From an uncultured Bacilli bacterium (GTDB taxonomy: Bacteria > Bacillota_I > Bacilli_A > RF39 > UBA660): DNA of 12,019 bases. Shown piece after piece: positions 1 to 7,216 of this stretch (positions are counted from its first letter, which is position 1; each line of letters starts with the position of its first letter). The notes under the pieces are model-generated. The model ran no database searches, was not told the DNA's origin, and saw only the letters and a list, made by a program, of their open reading frames with translations. Position numbers and translations under genes: made by a program. Location of the stretch: contig CALVJC010000084.1 in the NCBI GenBank assembly GCA_944331945.1, positions 1 through 12,019 of the forward strand, given 5' to 3'.

Positions 1-92
1 GCCATTTCTTTGCTACGTCTTGCAGCGATGTGAACTAATTCATATTTTGAGCTTACAACATTTAAAAGTTTATCTATGGAAGGATAAATCAT
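1..92 (-). CDS. rpoZ: RNA polymerase omega subunit, 5' part (cut by window edge)
   Basis: The first 30 codons read MIYPSIDKLLNVVSSKYELV, followed by HIAARRSKEMA. This is the N-terminal signature of the omega subunit: a PSID..L....SKY.LV start and an (A/S)ARR..E.. segment. Omega is a small subunit that binds beta-prime and helps assemble and stabilise RNA polymerase. The start is ATG at 90-92, with a Shine-Dalgarno AAGGAGT (complement of 101-107) eight bases upstream. The rest of the gene lies beyond the left edge. In many Firmicutes rpoZ follows gmk; here the gene before it is a spore coat gene with its own terminator, and rpoZ has its own strong promoter. The family call rests on only 30 residues, but the pattern is distinctive. 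Confidence 0.88.
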   Translation of the reverse strand, partial: MIYPSIDKLLNVVSSKYELVHIAARRSKEM

Positions 93-113
93 AGTATCAC
101 ACTCCTTATTATT

Positions 114-142
114 ATCATACGGGTTTCTAAAAAAGATTGCAA
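114..142 (-). promoter_or_regulatory. Sigma-A-type promoter of rpoZ
   Basis: On the minus strand a -35 box TTGCAA (complement of 137-142) and a -10 box TATGAT (complement of 114-119) are separated by exactly 17 bases. Transcription would start near 107, almost on the ribosome binding site, giving a leader of only about 15 nt. The promoter lies between the cotD terminator and rpoZ, as expected for an independent unit. Confidence 0.8.
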
Positions 143-200
143 GTGAACTGACAAAGTTAGACACTTTAAGACAGGTAAATTTTTATTTTGTAAAACGGGC

Positions 201-231
201 AAGAAAAAAGTTCAAGAGATTTTCTTGAACT
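201..231 (-). terminator. Rho-independent terminator after cotD
   Basis: A perfect 9-bp stem (AGTTCAAGA, 209-217, with TCTTGAACT, 223-231) closes a 5-base loop. Read on the minus strand it is followed by a T-run (CTTTTTTCTT, complement of 201-210). It begins two bases after the cotD stop codon, so it ends the coat-gene transcript and insulates rpoZ. Confidence 0.88.
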
Positions 232-232
232 C

Positions 233-577
233 TTAACGAAAGTTACAGCATGAACCTTGATCAATATTACTTACTACATTTTCTTCACAGCAAGAATACT
301 CTGGACAATAGGTATGTTTAAAAACATGATGATTGATAATTCTTGTTCTTATTGGACAAATATGGGGAACTTGATGAACAATCGTTCTTTGAACACAACG
401 TTCTTGCATTGGTTCTACAATAGGACTATGCATATCCATGGAACTCATTCCTTGTGATGACATCATTCCAGTATTCCCAATATTTACGTCAATGTTCATA
501 TCTTGATCCACCATATTTCCATCGCCCGTAATTGTAGCATTTTGATCCATATTAAAGTCTTGATTACCAAATAACAT
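233..577 (-). CDS. cotD: CotD-like spore coat protein
   Basis: A 114-residue protein. Its C-terminal half (about residues 51-114) resembles B. subtilis CotD: a PIV.P start, a cysteine, T.V.....PHI.P, a (N)HH.F.H.Y.P segment, SN(I/V)D and a terminal Cys-Cys pair. CotD is an inner-coat protein made in the mother cell late in sporulation. Seven cysteines (61, 74, 91, 96, 97, 110, 111) and many histidines suit cross-linking or metal binding in the coat. The first 50 residues are rich in Asn, Asp, Met and Gln and have no counterpart in the 75-residue B. subtilis protein; they may be an added disordered region. The start ATG (575-577) has a strong AGGAGGAAAG site (complement of 582-591). The gene is monocistronic, with a sigma-K-like promoter and a terminator. 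The family call is from motif memory and cannot be aligned here. Confidence 0.8.
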   Translation of the reverse strand: MLFGNQDFNMDQNATITGDGNMVDQDMNIDVNIGNTGMMSSQGMSSMDMHSPIVEPMQERCVQRTIVHQVPHICPIRTRIINHHVFKHTYCPEYSCCEENVVSNIDQGSCCNFR

Positions 578-597
578 AATACTTTCCTCCTCTAATA

Positions 598-623
598 TAA
601 AGTATGAACCCTGTGGTTTTTGT
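598..623 (-). promoter_or_regulatory. Sigma-K-like promoter of cotD
   Basis: On the minus strand CATACTTTA (complement of 598-606) fits the sigma-K -10 consensus CATANNNTA exactly. A -35 AC (complement of 622-623) lies 15 bases upstream, one or two bases short of the usual spacing. No TATAAT/TTGACA pair is seen in the ffh-cotD gap. B. subtilis cotD is a known sigma-K gene, so element and gene agree. The -35 assignment is weak because the motif is only two bases. Confidence 0.6.
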
Positions 624-675
624 GCTTCTATTATTAGCCTAACCTTGGTCTACTTTTCTATTTGAGGAAAAAATT

Positions 676-1986
676 CTAAGAGAAAGGTAATTTCATATTT
701 CCATTTTGCATTTGTTTCATCATTTTTTTCATTTGTTCAAATTGCGTTAATAGTTTATTTACTTCTTGAACGGATAATCCACAACCTTTGGCAATTCTCG
801 TTTTACGACTGGCCTTGATAATATTAGGATCTTTTCTTTCTTTCGGCGTCATCGATAAAATAATGGCTTCAATATGAGACATTTGTTTTTCAGGAATTTT
901 GATGTTTGATAGTCCCATTTTTTTAGCGCCTGGTAAAAGTTTTAACAGGTTTTCTAAAGGTCCTAGTTTTTTCATCTGTTTTAAGGTCGATAAGAAGTCT
1001 TCTAAATCAAATTTTCCAGCTTGCATTTTCTTAGCCGTTTTTTCGGCTTCTTTTTCATCAATGGCTTCTTGGGCTTTTTCTACCAAAGAGATAATATCAC
1101 CCATACCAAGAATTCTTCCAGCCATGCGTTCCGGATCAAAGGAATCTAGACCGTCTAATTTTTCACTGGTTCCAATAAACTTTATTGGTACATTCGTTAA
1201 ATGTCGAACGGATAACGCTACACCACCTCTGGTATCACCGTCTAATTTGGTTAGAATTACCCCAGTCAAAGGAAGTTTATCGTTAAAGCCAGTAATAACA
1301 TTGATCGCATCTTGTCCCATCATTGCATCAATGACAAGAAGGGTTTCTTGCGGATTCACTGTTTTTTGAATGTCATCTAACTCTTGCATTAATGCTTCAT
1401 CAATTTGTAAGCGACCAGCAGTATCGATTAAAACATAATCATAATGATGTTCTTTGGCATACGCAATCGCTCTTTGACTAATTTCAACAGGATTCGCTTT
1501 TCCTTCTTCATAGACTTCGATGTTTAGTTGTTTTCCAAGTTGTTTTAATTGATCAATGGCAGCGGGCCGATAAACATCACAAGCGACTAGAAGAGGATTC
1601 TTTTTTTCTTTTTTTCTTAAATAATTTGCTAACTTTCCAATGGTCGTTGTTTTACCAGAACCTTGAAGTCCTACTAACATTAAGATAGCTGGACTTCCTT
1701 TCATATTTAAAGGGGCCTGTTCTCCACCTAAGAGTTCTGTCAATTCATCTTTGACAATTTTTACGAACAAATCACCTGGTTTAATACTTTTTTGAACTTC
1801 TTCTCCTAACGCTTTTTCTTTGACTTTACTCGTAAATTCTTTGACTACTTTATAGTTAACATCGGCTTCTAGAAGAGCTAGGCGAATTTCACGCATCATA
1901 TCACTAATGTTACTTTCCGTAATTTTTCCATAGCCTTTTATTTTATGAATGGCATTTTGTAATCTATCTCCTAAACTTTCAAACAT
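676..1986 (-). CDS. ffh: Signal recognition particle protein Ffh (SRP54)
   Basis: A 436-residue GTPase, close to normal full length. The helical N domain is residues 1-90. The G domain carries the P-loop GLQGSGKTT (106-114), DVYRPAA (137-143), DTAGR (188-192) and TKLDG (246-250). The C-terminal methionine-rich M domain (about 320-436) has the RNA-binding helix SRKTRIAKGCG (393-403) and a Met/Lys-rich tail. Ffh binds 4.5S or 6S SRP RNA and signal sequences emerging from the ribosome and, with FtsY, delivers them to the Sec translocon. The start ATG at 1984-1986 has AGAGGG (complement of 1992-1997) upstream. Unlike the usual ylxM-ffh arrangement, ffh has its own promoter and sits about 5 kb from ylxM. 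No SRP RNA gene is visible in the window. Confidence 0.98.
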   Translation of the reverse strand: MFESLGDRLQNAIHKIKGYGKITESNISDMMREIRLALLEADVNYKVVKEFTSKVKEKALGEEVQKSIKPGDLFVKIVKDELTELLGGEQAPLNMKGSPAILMLVGLQGSGKTTTIGKLANYLRKKEKKNPLLVACDVYRPAAIDQLKQLGKQLNIEVYEEGKANPVEISQRAIAYAKEHHYDYVLIDTAGRLQIDEALMQELDDIQKTVNPQETLLVIDAMMGQDAINVITGFNDKLPLTGVILTKLDGDTRGGVALSVRHLTNVPIKFIGTSEKLDGLDSFDPERMAGRILGMGDIISLVEKAQEAIDEKEAEKTAKKMQAGKFDLEDFLSTLKQMKKLGPLENLLKLLPGAKKMGLSNIKIPEKQMSHIEAIILSMTPKERKDPNIIKASRKTRIAKGCGLSVQEVNKLLTQFEQMKKMMKQMQNGNMKLPFS

Positions 1987-2010
1987 GTTATCCCTCTTTT
2001 CTATTTTTCT

Positions 2011-2039
2011 ATTATAAGGTATTTTTACTTATTTGTAAA
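2011..2039 (-). promoter_or_regulatory. Sigma-A-type promoter of ffh
   Basis: On the minus strand a perfect TATAAT (complement of 2011-2016) follows TTTACA (complement of 2034-2039) at a 17-base spacing. The -35 box falls inside the T-rich tail of the terminator of the preceding operon, so terminator and promoter are interlocked. The predicted leader is about 18 nt. Confidence 0.82.
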
Positions 2040-2064
2040 AGAAAAGATACTTTTCTGGTATCTT
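2034..2064 (-). terminator. Probable terminator of the fmt operon
   Basis: A 7-bp stem (AAGATAC, 2044-2050, with GTATCTT, 2058-2064) with a 7-base loop, followed on the minus strand by TTCTTTTAC. It overlaps the stop codon of the gene ending at 2063. The stem is short and AT-rich, so termination may be partial and ffh may receive some read-through. Confidence 0.6.
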
Positions 2065-2824
2065 ATTCTGGAATTTCTAATTCAGCAATTTCTCCAAAAT
2101 CACTATATTTTATCGAGATGGTCAAAGCATTTTCAAGGCCATTTGTTTTATAAGCGTGATAGCTATTTAAACCATAAGTAATTCCCACGACTTCATTTTC
2201 CTCATCCACTTCTACTTCAATGGTGTTGACCGGATCATCCAAGTCTATTTCTTGTTGATCTAGAATGTAAGCTAAGGTGGTCGTCGTTATTTCATATTGA
2301 TAAATGGTATTGGCTCCTTCATATTCAGTTTTTGATTTTAGAGTTGCTTGTGATAAAATAGCACGAATGGATGAGTAGGTGGTAATATTTGGATAGAGAT
2401 AAGGATTAATTCCTACTTTATAAACACCATTTTCTTGTTCTAAGACGATGTCACTATAAAGGAAATAATTTTTATAAGCGGTTCCTTGCGTCATCATCAC
2501 TTGACTACGATTATTAGCAGTATCTCCAACAAAAGTAGTTACTATTCCATTTCTATTTTCTTCTCTTACAAAGTGATAGTTTCCGGCTTCGATTTTATCT
2601 AATTTATAAGTGGAACGAATCGTTTGTGTTGTTTCATTCGTTCCTTCCGTTAATGTTTGACTGGTATTTTCTGCATTATTCGTACGGATTAAAACAACTA
2701 CTCCGAAGAAAAAAATGATATAAAATACGAAAAAAAGAATGGCTTTTCCGCGAGGAGTTTTCCACAATTCTTTGATGGTTTCAAGGGTATTATTTTTCTT
2801 TTTTTTCGGTTCTTGTTCCTTCAT
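2063..2824 (-). CDS. Membrane-anchored extracytoplasmic protein of unknown function
   Basis: A 253-residue protein I do not recognise. Residues 1-27 are a lysine-rich cytoplasmic tail, residues 28-46 one hydrophobic helix, and about 50-70 a Thr/Asn/Ser-rich linker. The remainder is predicted to lie outside the membrane (N-in topology). The outer part alternates short beta-like strands; its last strands, with EVEVDEENEVVGITY and SIKYSDFGEIAELEIPE, resemble the final strands of LppX/LprAFG- or LolA-like lipid-binding half-barrels. That is a shape impression only. There is no lipobox cysteine. The start ATG (2822-2824) lies 6 bases after the fmt stop, and its GGAGTAGG ribosome site overlaps that stop, so translation is probably coupled to fmt. 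Last gene of the unit, followed by a hairpin. Confidence 0.8.
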   Translation of the reverse strand: MKEQEPKKKKNNTLETIKELWKTPRGKAILFFVFYIIFFFGVVVLIRTNNAENTSQTLTEGTNETTQTIRSTYKLDKIEAGNYHFVREENRNGIVTTFVGDTANNRSQVMMTQGTAYKNYFLYSDIVLEQENGVYKVGINPYLYPNITTYSSIRAILSQATLKSKTEYEGANTIYQYEITTTTLAYILDQQEIDLDDPVNTIEVEVDEENEVVGITYGLNSYHAYKTNGLENALTISIKYSDFGEIAELEIPE

Positions 2825-2830
2825 TTTTAC

Positions 2831-3766
2831 CTACTCCATTCTTTTTCCTTTCCATTTCGTTTGATCTAAGCCATGAAGAAATTCTTTTACCAAACAACGT
2901 TTTTTTCCTTCCACGGCAATTTCAGTTAAGATTAATTCTTCATGAGCTGCTACCACGCTGATGCCATCTTCATGGAAATCTACAATCGTGCCGTTTTCTG
3001 TGGCTGGATAGAATCGTTCTCCAAAACGAACATCGTATACTTTGATTCTTTTTCCATCCAAGAAAGCATAGCATGCAGGTTCTGGGTTTAAGCCTCTTAC
3101 TTGGCGGTCAATTTCTTCTTTGGTTTTGTTAAAATCAATTTTTTCCTCTTCTTTGGTAATGTTATAACCATAGGTTGCTTCTTCTTCCTTTTGAGCGATG
3201 GGAATAATTTCTCCTTTGATTAAAGGAGGAATGGTTGAAAGTAGTAATTCTTTTCCCATTTCGCTTAAGCGTTTTTCTAAAGAGCCTCTTGTTTCATCTT
3301 TTTTTATTTTAGTTTCCGCTTGTGTTAAAATATCTCCTTCATCCATCTTTTCATCCATATACATGATCGTAATTCCGGTTTTTTCATAACCGTCCATAAT
3401 GGCATGATGGATGGGCGCGCCACCTCGTAGTTTTGGTAGCAAAGAGGCATGAACATTGATACATTTATATTTCGGATAGTTTAATATTTCTTTGGGTAAA
3501 ATTTGACCATAAGCACAGGTTACAATTAAGTCTGGTTTCAAGTCTAAAATTGCTTGATAGTCTTCTTTTATTTTTTTAGGTTGAAAAACAGGAATATTGT
3601 AAAGGGCACTTTCTTCTTTTACTGGGCTCGGAGTCAAAATTTGTTTTCGCCCTACTTTTTTATCTGGCTGCGTTACTACCCCTACGACATGATAATTTTC
3701 TGCTAAAGCTTTTAAAATGGGGACAGCAAACATTGGGGTTCCCATAAATACAATTCTAAGATCCAT
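2831..3766 (-). CDS. fmt: Methionyl-tRNA formyltransferase
   Basis: A 311-residue cytosolic enzyme of normal length that transfers a formyl group from 10-formyl-tetrahydrofolate to Met-tRNA(fMet) for translation initiation. The N-terminal formyltransferase Rossmann domain starts with RIVFMGTPMFAVP (4-16). The folate-binding catalytic segment is INVHASLLPKLRGGAPI (103-119), with N104 and H106, and the catalytic aspartate is D145 in DEGDIL. The smaller C-terminal OB-like domain covers about residues 205-311. The variant SLLPKLRGGAPI is within normal variation. The start codon shares one base with the upstream stop (TAATG at 3764-3768) and has a GGAGGA site, so it is co-translated with the tail-anchored protein. 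In other Firmicutes fmt usually sits with priA and def downstream of rpoZ; here it is upstream of rpoZ and in different company. Confidence 0.97.
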   Translation of the reverse strand: MDLRIVFMGTPMFAVPILKALAENYHVVGVVTQPDKKVGRKQILTPSPVKEESALYNIPVFQPKKIKEDYQAILDLKPDLIVTCAYGQILPKEILNYPKYKCINVHASLLPKLRGGAPIHHAIMDGYEKTGITIMYMDEKMDEGDILTQAETKIKKDETRGSLEKRLSEMGKELLLSTIPPLIKGEIIPIAQKEEEATYGYNITKEEEKIDFNKTKEEIDRQVRGLNPEPACYAFLDGKRIKVYDVRFGERFYPATENGTIVDFHEDGISVVAAHEELILTEIAVEGKKRCLVKEFLHGLDQTKWKGKRME

Positions 3767-4977
3767 TATATTCCTCCATAAAGTTTTAAGATGATATAGA
3801 TTAAACAGGCAATACTGATAATGAGTAAAATAGTTAATAAGAGAACCGTATGATTTTCGTTGTGAGGTTTTTTCTTTTTTGGCTTTTTCGTAGGAAATAG
3901 TTCATCCATTTCTTCTTGAGGTTCTTCTACTTTTTCCATCCATTTGTTTTGTTTTATTTCTTGATAAGCAGGAAAAGCGACCGTTTCTAATTGATTACTT
4001 TCTATTTTTTGATAACGACGGATACATGGATAACGACTATCTAAGATTTTGGAAACACTTAAGATGAGGTCTTCTTCTTTGGCTTTTTCTATGATGGCAT
4101 CGAAGTCTTCTAAGTTATCTCGACCGATATCTCTTCTTTTAACAAAAGCAATGCAAGGGAAAGAAACACTCGCATTTAAAAGATTCCATTGTCTTCCAAA
4201 GGCATTTAGTACCGTTGCTTGTTCTTTTTGACTCATTCTTACTTGTTGCGATAAAATACTTAAATTGCGGGCACAAGCTTCTTTGTCTTTGCGATAGTAA
4301 GCTTCCCGGTCATATAATTGCTCATTTTTCATGTAAACGCCTGTAGCCGTTAAGTTGCAAAAATATTCTGGGCTTTGAATGGCGTGATAGTAGGCCATCG
4401 CTGGGGAATCGGTTAAAGCTAAAAATGGTGTTTGATCGTTTAAGTCTTTGGTAATAATTCCTTTGCAATTATGTTTTTCAAAGATATGAGATGTTTGTTT
4501 CATTTCATAGATCGGATAGCGATATTCTTTGGGGTCAATCCCATTTAAAATGATTGATTTACGGAATACCGAAGGAAAACTATGAAAACAATAACCGTTG
4601 ACAATGTATTCAGAATAAATATAGCGTAAAATAGAAATTTTACTTTCGGCACTTTCTTTTTCTGTTAAGCCCAGTTTTAATCTTACAAGTTCTGCTAGTA
4701 AGCTATTTAAATAAACAACAAGTTCTTGATGCGTTTGATATGTGGTACGAATCTCTTTTAATTTTTCTATGGTGTCTTTTAAGAGGGATTCCTCTTTGAT
4801 AATGATTTGATATTTTATCAAGAAATCGATAAAAATCAAAAGAGAATATTGATTATAACCATACACTTCTCCTTCTTTTGTAAAAGGAGAAATTTTATTT
4901 TTTGTTTCTTCCGCTTCTAAGACATCATGAAGTAATTCTAAGATGTCTTGACGCTTCCATATTTCTTCTAATTGCAT
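3766..4977 (-). CDS. Tail-anchored protein of unknown function with ADP-ribosyltransferase-like motifs
   Basis: A 403-residue protein not assigned to a family. The N-terminal part (about 1-115) is helical. Next comes a segment patterned like the ADP-ribosyltransferase fold: FHSFP (131-135), then SIILNGIDP (141-149), then FLALTDSPAMAYYHAI (185-200). This matches the H-x-T/S, S-I-L-x-x-G-L and L-T-D-S-x-x-x-A-x-x-Y-A pattern of ART-type NAD-binding cores. The third catalytic residue could not be placed. The C-terminus has an acidic linker, a lysine patch (364-370) and one hydrophobic helix (377-399), as in tail-anchored proteins with the bulk in the cytoplasm. I chose ATG at 4975-4977 over an in-frame GTG at 4984-4986 because AAGGTGG lies five bases before the ATG. 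First gene of the unit with fmt, downstream of the HerA-like gene. Confidence 0.82.
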   Translation of the reverse strand: MQLEEIWKRQDILELLHDVLEAEETKNKISPFTKEGEVYGYNQYSLLIFIDFLIKYQIIIKEESLLKDTIEKLKEIRTTYQTHQELVVYLNSLLAELVRLKLGLTEKESAESKISILRYIYSEYIVNGYCFHSFPSVFRKSIILNGIDPKEYRYPIYEMKQTSHIFEKHNCKGIITKDLNDQTPFLALTDSPAMAYYHAIQSPEYFCNLTATGVYMKNEQLYDREAYYRKDKEACARNLSILSQQVRMSQKEQATVLNAFGRQWNLLNASVSFPCIAFVKRRDIGRDNLEDFDAIIEKAKEEDLILSVSKILDSRYPCIRRYQKIESNQLETVAFPAYQEIKQNKWMEKVEEPQEEMDELFPTKKPKKKKPHNENHTVLLLTILLIISIACLIYIILKLYGGI

Positions 4978-5004
4978 TCCAACCACCTTACTTTCTTATT
5001 TTAA

Positions 5005-5033
5005 ATTATATCGTAAAAAGAAAAGCTTTACAA
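5005..5033 (-). promoter_or_regulatory. Sigma-A-type promoter upstream of the tail-anchored protein and fmt
   Basis: On the minus strand TTGTAA (complement of 5028-5033) and a perfect TATAAT (complement of 5005-5010) are 17 bases apart. The promoter sits just after the HerA-like gene and gives fmt and its neighbours their own start of transcription. I see no convincing terminator between the HerA-like stop codon and this promoter, so read-through from the ftsY unit is also likely. Confidence 0.75.
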
Positions 5034-5048
5034 GATCAGGAGGTCCTT

Positions 5049-7193
5049 TTAAAATAGGTTGTCATTTTCATTTAAGTTCACTTCTGGTATCGAAATATTT
5101 GGATTTCCTTGTTGCATTGGAGTCTCCATTATCCCTTGTGAAGGTGGCATGGTAGGCCCTGCTCCAAACGATTCTGTCGGAGGCGTCACGAAGGATGGAG
5201 GAATATTGGTGTCTACCACGGAAGGAGATGGAATACTTTCTTCAAGAGGTGGAATTGGGGAAATCGTTCTTTCTTGAGGAGGCATTGCTTGCTCTTCTAC
5301 TTCGGGAATCGGACTGACAGGATTTACAACGTTTAAACTGGTTTCCCTTGCTTGAGATGGGAAAGATTCTCTTTCATTCGAAGCGGCAAGCGGTGTACTT
5401 GAAGATGAAATATTAGGAGAAGATACGGTACGAAGAGCATCTCCATTCCAAATTTTCACAACATCGCAGTTACCACTTTGTGGGACTGGATCTGGCATTT
5501 CTAGTTTGACAATTAAAGGTATTTGAAAAGCATTTCCAAAGCCTAAGCAAGTGCCTGATTGTAGTGTTTTTTGTTTTTCTACTAATTCTTCTGAAATATT
5601 AGGAACCATTTTCTTAATATAATCCACATCAACGGGGTGATTAATCTTAAAGATTAAGAAGTTGGAACATTGAGAAATAACGGTATCCGATAATTCTACT
5701 GGTCTTTGAGAAATAAGGCCTAAAATTAAGCCATATTTTCTTCCTTCTTTGGCAATTCGATCAAAAATGTTATATCCTAGAAGAAAACGGTCGGTATCAT
5801 TTTGAATATAGCGATGAGCCTCTTCTACTAAAATATGGAACGGAATACTGGCACGGGCTTTTAGACTTTTGGTAAATTCAAATAAAAGCCGAGAAAAGAT
5901 TTTAGTAATGACTTTCGCAAAGTCATCATCGACATCGTCTAAGTTGATATTAATAATTTGATATTTTTTACCATTCGAAATAATTAAATTCGATAAATAT
6001 GTTTCTAATGGCATATATTGATTGGTGGCACTTAAAAAATATTTGGAACGTCCTGAAGTTATCAAAGAGTGAAGACGAACCCGTAAGGTAACGGCATCAC
6101 CATAAGTTTGTTCATTTCTTAGCCATCCTTCACTAATTAAGGTGAAGTTTAGTGCTTTTTCCATATCTTCAAGCGTGTAATAGCAATCTTTTGGGGGATC
6201 ATAGTTATCAAATTCTTTTTGAATAAACTTCGAAATGTAATCCACTAAAAGGACGCTTTCCGAGAATTGGCCGTGGGAATCAATGGCAAAACAATCCCGG
6301 AATTTTCGTACATAACCAATGCCTTGCACGGGAGCTTCCAAGTTGAATTCCGAAGTAGAACAACTCGCAAGAATAGAGAAAGCTTCATCCCGTTTATGAG
6401 CCGTTGTTTCATTGCTATAAATAATGGTCATAAGGGCTTTGGCAATTAAATGATTTTTAAAATGTTTGGCTTTGTCATCTTGAGCAAAGATTCGGGTTAG
6501 TTTTAACATTCTTTCGATCATTGGTAATTGTGAATGATCGGTTGCTTGCAATAGTAAAGCAAGATCATCTTCTTTTAAAAGATATACTGGAAGACGGAGT
6601 GGTTCTCCTTTCCCTTCCGTTTCATTGGTTGTGATAAAACGATAATGATAATCCGGAGAAATTTTATCAATATCTTTAAAAGCATTATAGTATTCTCCTG
6701 AGGAATCAAAGAGTAAGATATTGGCTTTTAAAGGATTTAGTTTTTTATCTTGAAACATGTTTTGCAACATGCGAGAAATTCCGCACGATTTACCACTTCC
6801 ACTATTACCAAAGATAGCGAAGTGATTACTGAAAAAATTGTTTACATTTAAATAGATGGGTTGATTGTTATAAAAAGGGCTTCCCCCTAACAACATCGTC
6901 CCAATTTCTTCTTTTCCTAGGATCATAGGAATTTCCGATTGGTCAATCACTCTTATTTTAGCATCTAGATTTGGTTTTCTTAAGACACCACTTTTTAATT
7001 TTCCATTCACAATTTCTCCTAAAAAACGAGCTTTTACGATGTCGTCTTGTAAGCTATCCACTTCTCCTAAAATTGTTTTGGTATCATCTTCAAAAATAAG
7101 ATGCAAATTCATTAAATTAATGGCAATATTTTCACTATCCTTTAATTTTATTTCCGCATCTTGATCTCCAATATAAATAATCTTATCAAACAT
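5049..7193 (-). CDS. HerA-like hexameric ATPase (DUF87/FtsK-HerA family)
   Basis: A 714-residue P-loop ATPase. Residues 1-115 form a beta-rich HAS-barrel-like domain typical of HerA proteins. The ATPase core has Walker A GNSGSGKS (129-136), Walker B HILVEEAH (453-460) with glutamates 457 and 458, and the conserved GRKYGLILGLISQRP (484-498). HerA proteins form hexameric rings that move DNA or drive partner nucleases or effectors. No NurA nuclease is present nearby. After the core (about residue 585) comes a tail of some 130 residues rich in Pro, Ser, Met and Glu, with two SPIP motifs (627-630, 645-648), probably disordered and able to bind partners. The start ATG (7191-7193) has a GGAAGG site 12 bases away, a long spacing. 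It lies 23 bases after ylxM; the next gene downstream is the tail-anchored ART-like protein. The true substrate is unknown. Confidence 0.9.
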   Translation of the reverse strand: MFDKIIYIGDQDAEIKLKDSENIAINLMNLHLIFEDDTKTILGEVDSLQDDIVKARFLGEIVNGKLKSGVLRKPNLDAKIRVIDQSEIPMILGKEEIGTMLLGGSPFYNNQPIYLNVNNFFSNHFAIFGNSGSGKSCGISRMLQNMFQDKKLNPLKANILLFDSSGEYYNAFKDIDKISPDYHYRFITTNETEGKGEPLRLPVYLLKEDDLALLLQATDHSQLPMIERMLKLTRIFAQDDKAKHFKNHLIAKALMTIIYSNETTAHKRDEAFSILASCSTSEFNLEAPVQGIGYVRKFRDCFAIDSHGQFSESVLLVDYISKFIQKEFDNYDPPKDCYYTLEDMEKALNFTLISEGWLRNEQTYGDAVTLRVRLHSLITSGRSKYFLSATNQYMPLETYLSNLIISNGKKYQIININLDDVDDDFAKVITKIFSRLLFEFTKSLKARASIPFHILVEEAHRYIQNDTDRFLLGYNIFDRIAKEGRKYGLILGLISQRPVELSDTVISQCSNFLIFKINHPVDVDYIKKMVPNISEELVEKQKTLQSGTCLGFGNAFQIPLIVKLEMPDPVPQSGNCDVVKIWNGDALRTVSSPNISSSSTPLAASNERESFPSQARETSLNVVNPVSPIPEVEEQAMPPQERTISPIPPLEESIPSPSVVDTNIPPSFVTPPTESFGAGPTMPPSQGIMETPMQQGNPNISIPEVNLNENDNLF

Positions 7194-7216
7194 AATATCA
7201 CATTTCCTTCCTCTTT

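Noticed and set aside
607..675. Terminator after ffh
   Set aside because: Only tiny palindromes such as CCTTGG and TTAGGCTAA are present, without a stem plus T-run; ffh transcripts may read into cotD and stop at its terminator.
899..1369. Plus-strand open frame of 156 codons
   Set aside because: It lies entirely inside ffh on the opposite strand, has no ribosome site, and ffh is certain. The same applies to plus-strand frames at 257-457, 3198-3389, 4049-4231, 5059-5277, 6267-6449 and 8523-8744.
4978..4986. GTG start for the tail-anchored protein
   Set aside because: The AAGGTGG motif overlaps this GTG and serves the ATG at 4975-4977 better.
5031..5050. AGGACCTCCT as a terminator of the HerA-like gene
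   Set aside because: The stem is only three base pairs with no T-run right after it, so it is not a convincing terminator.
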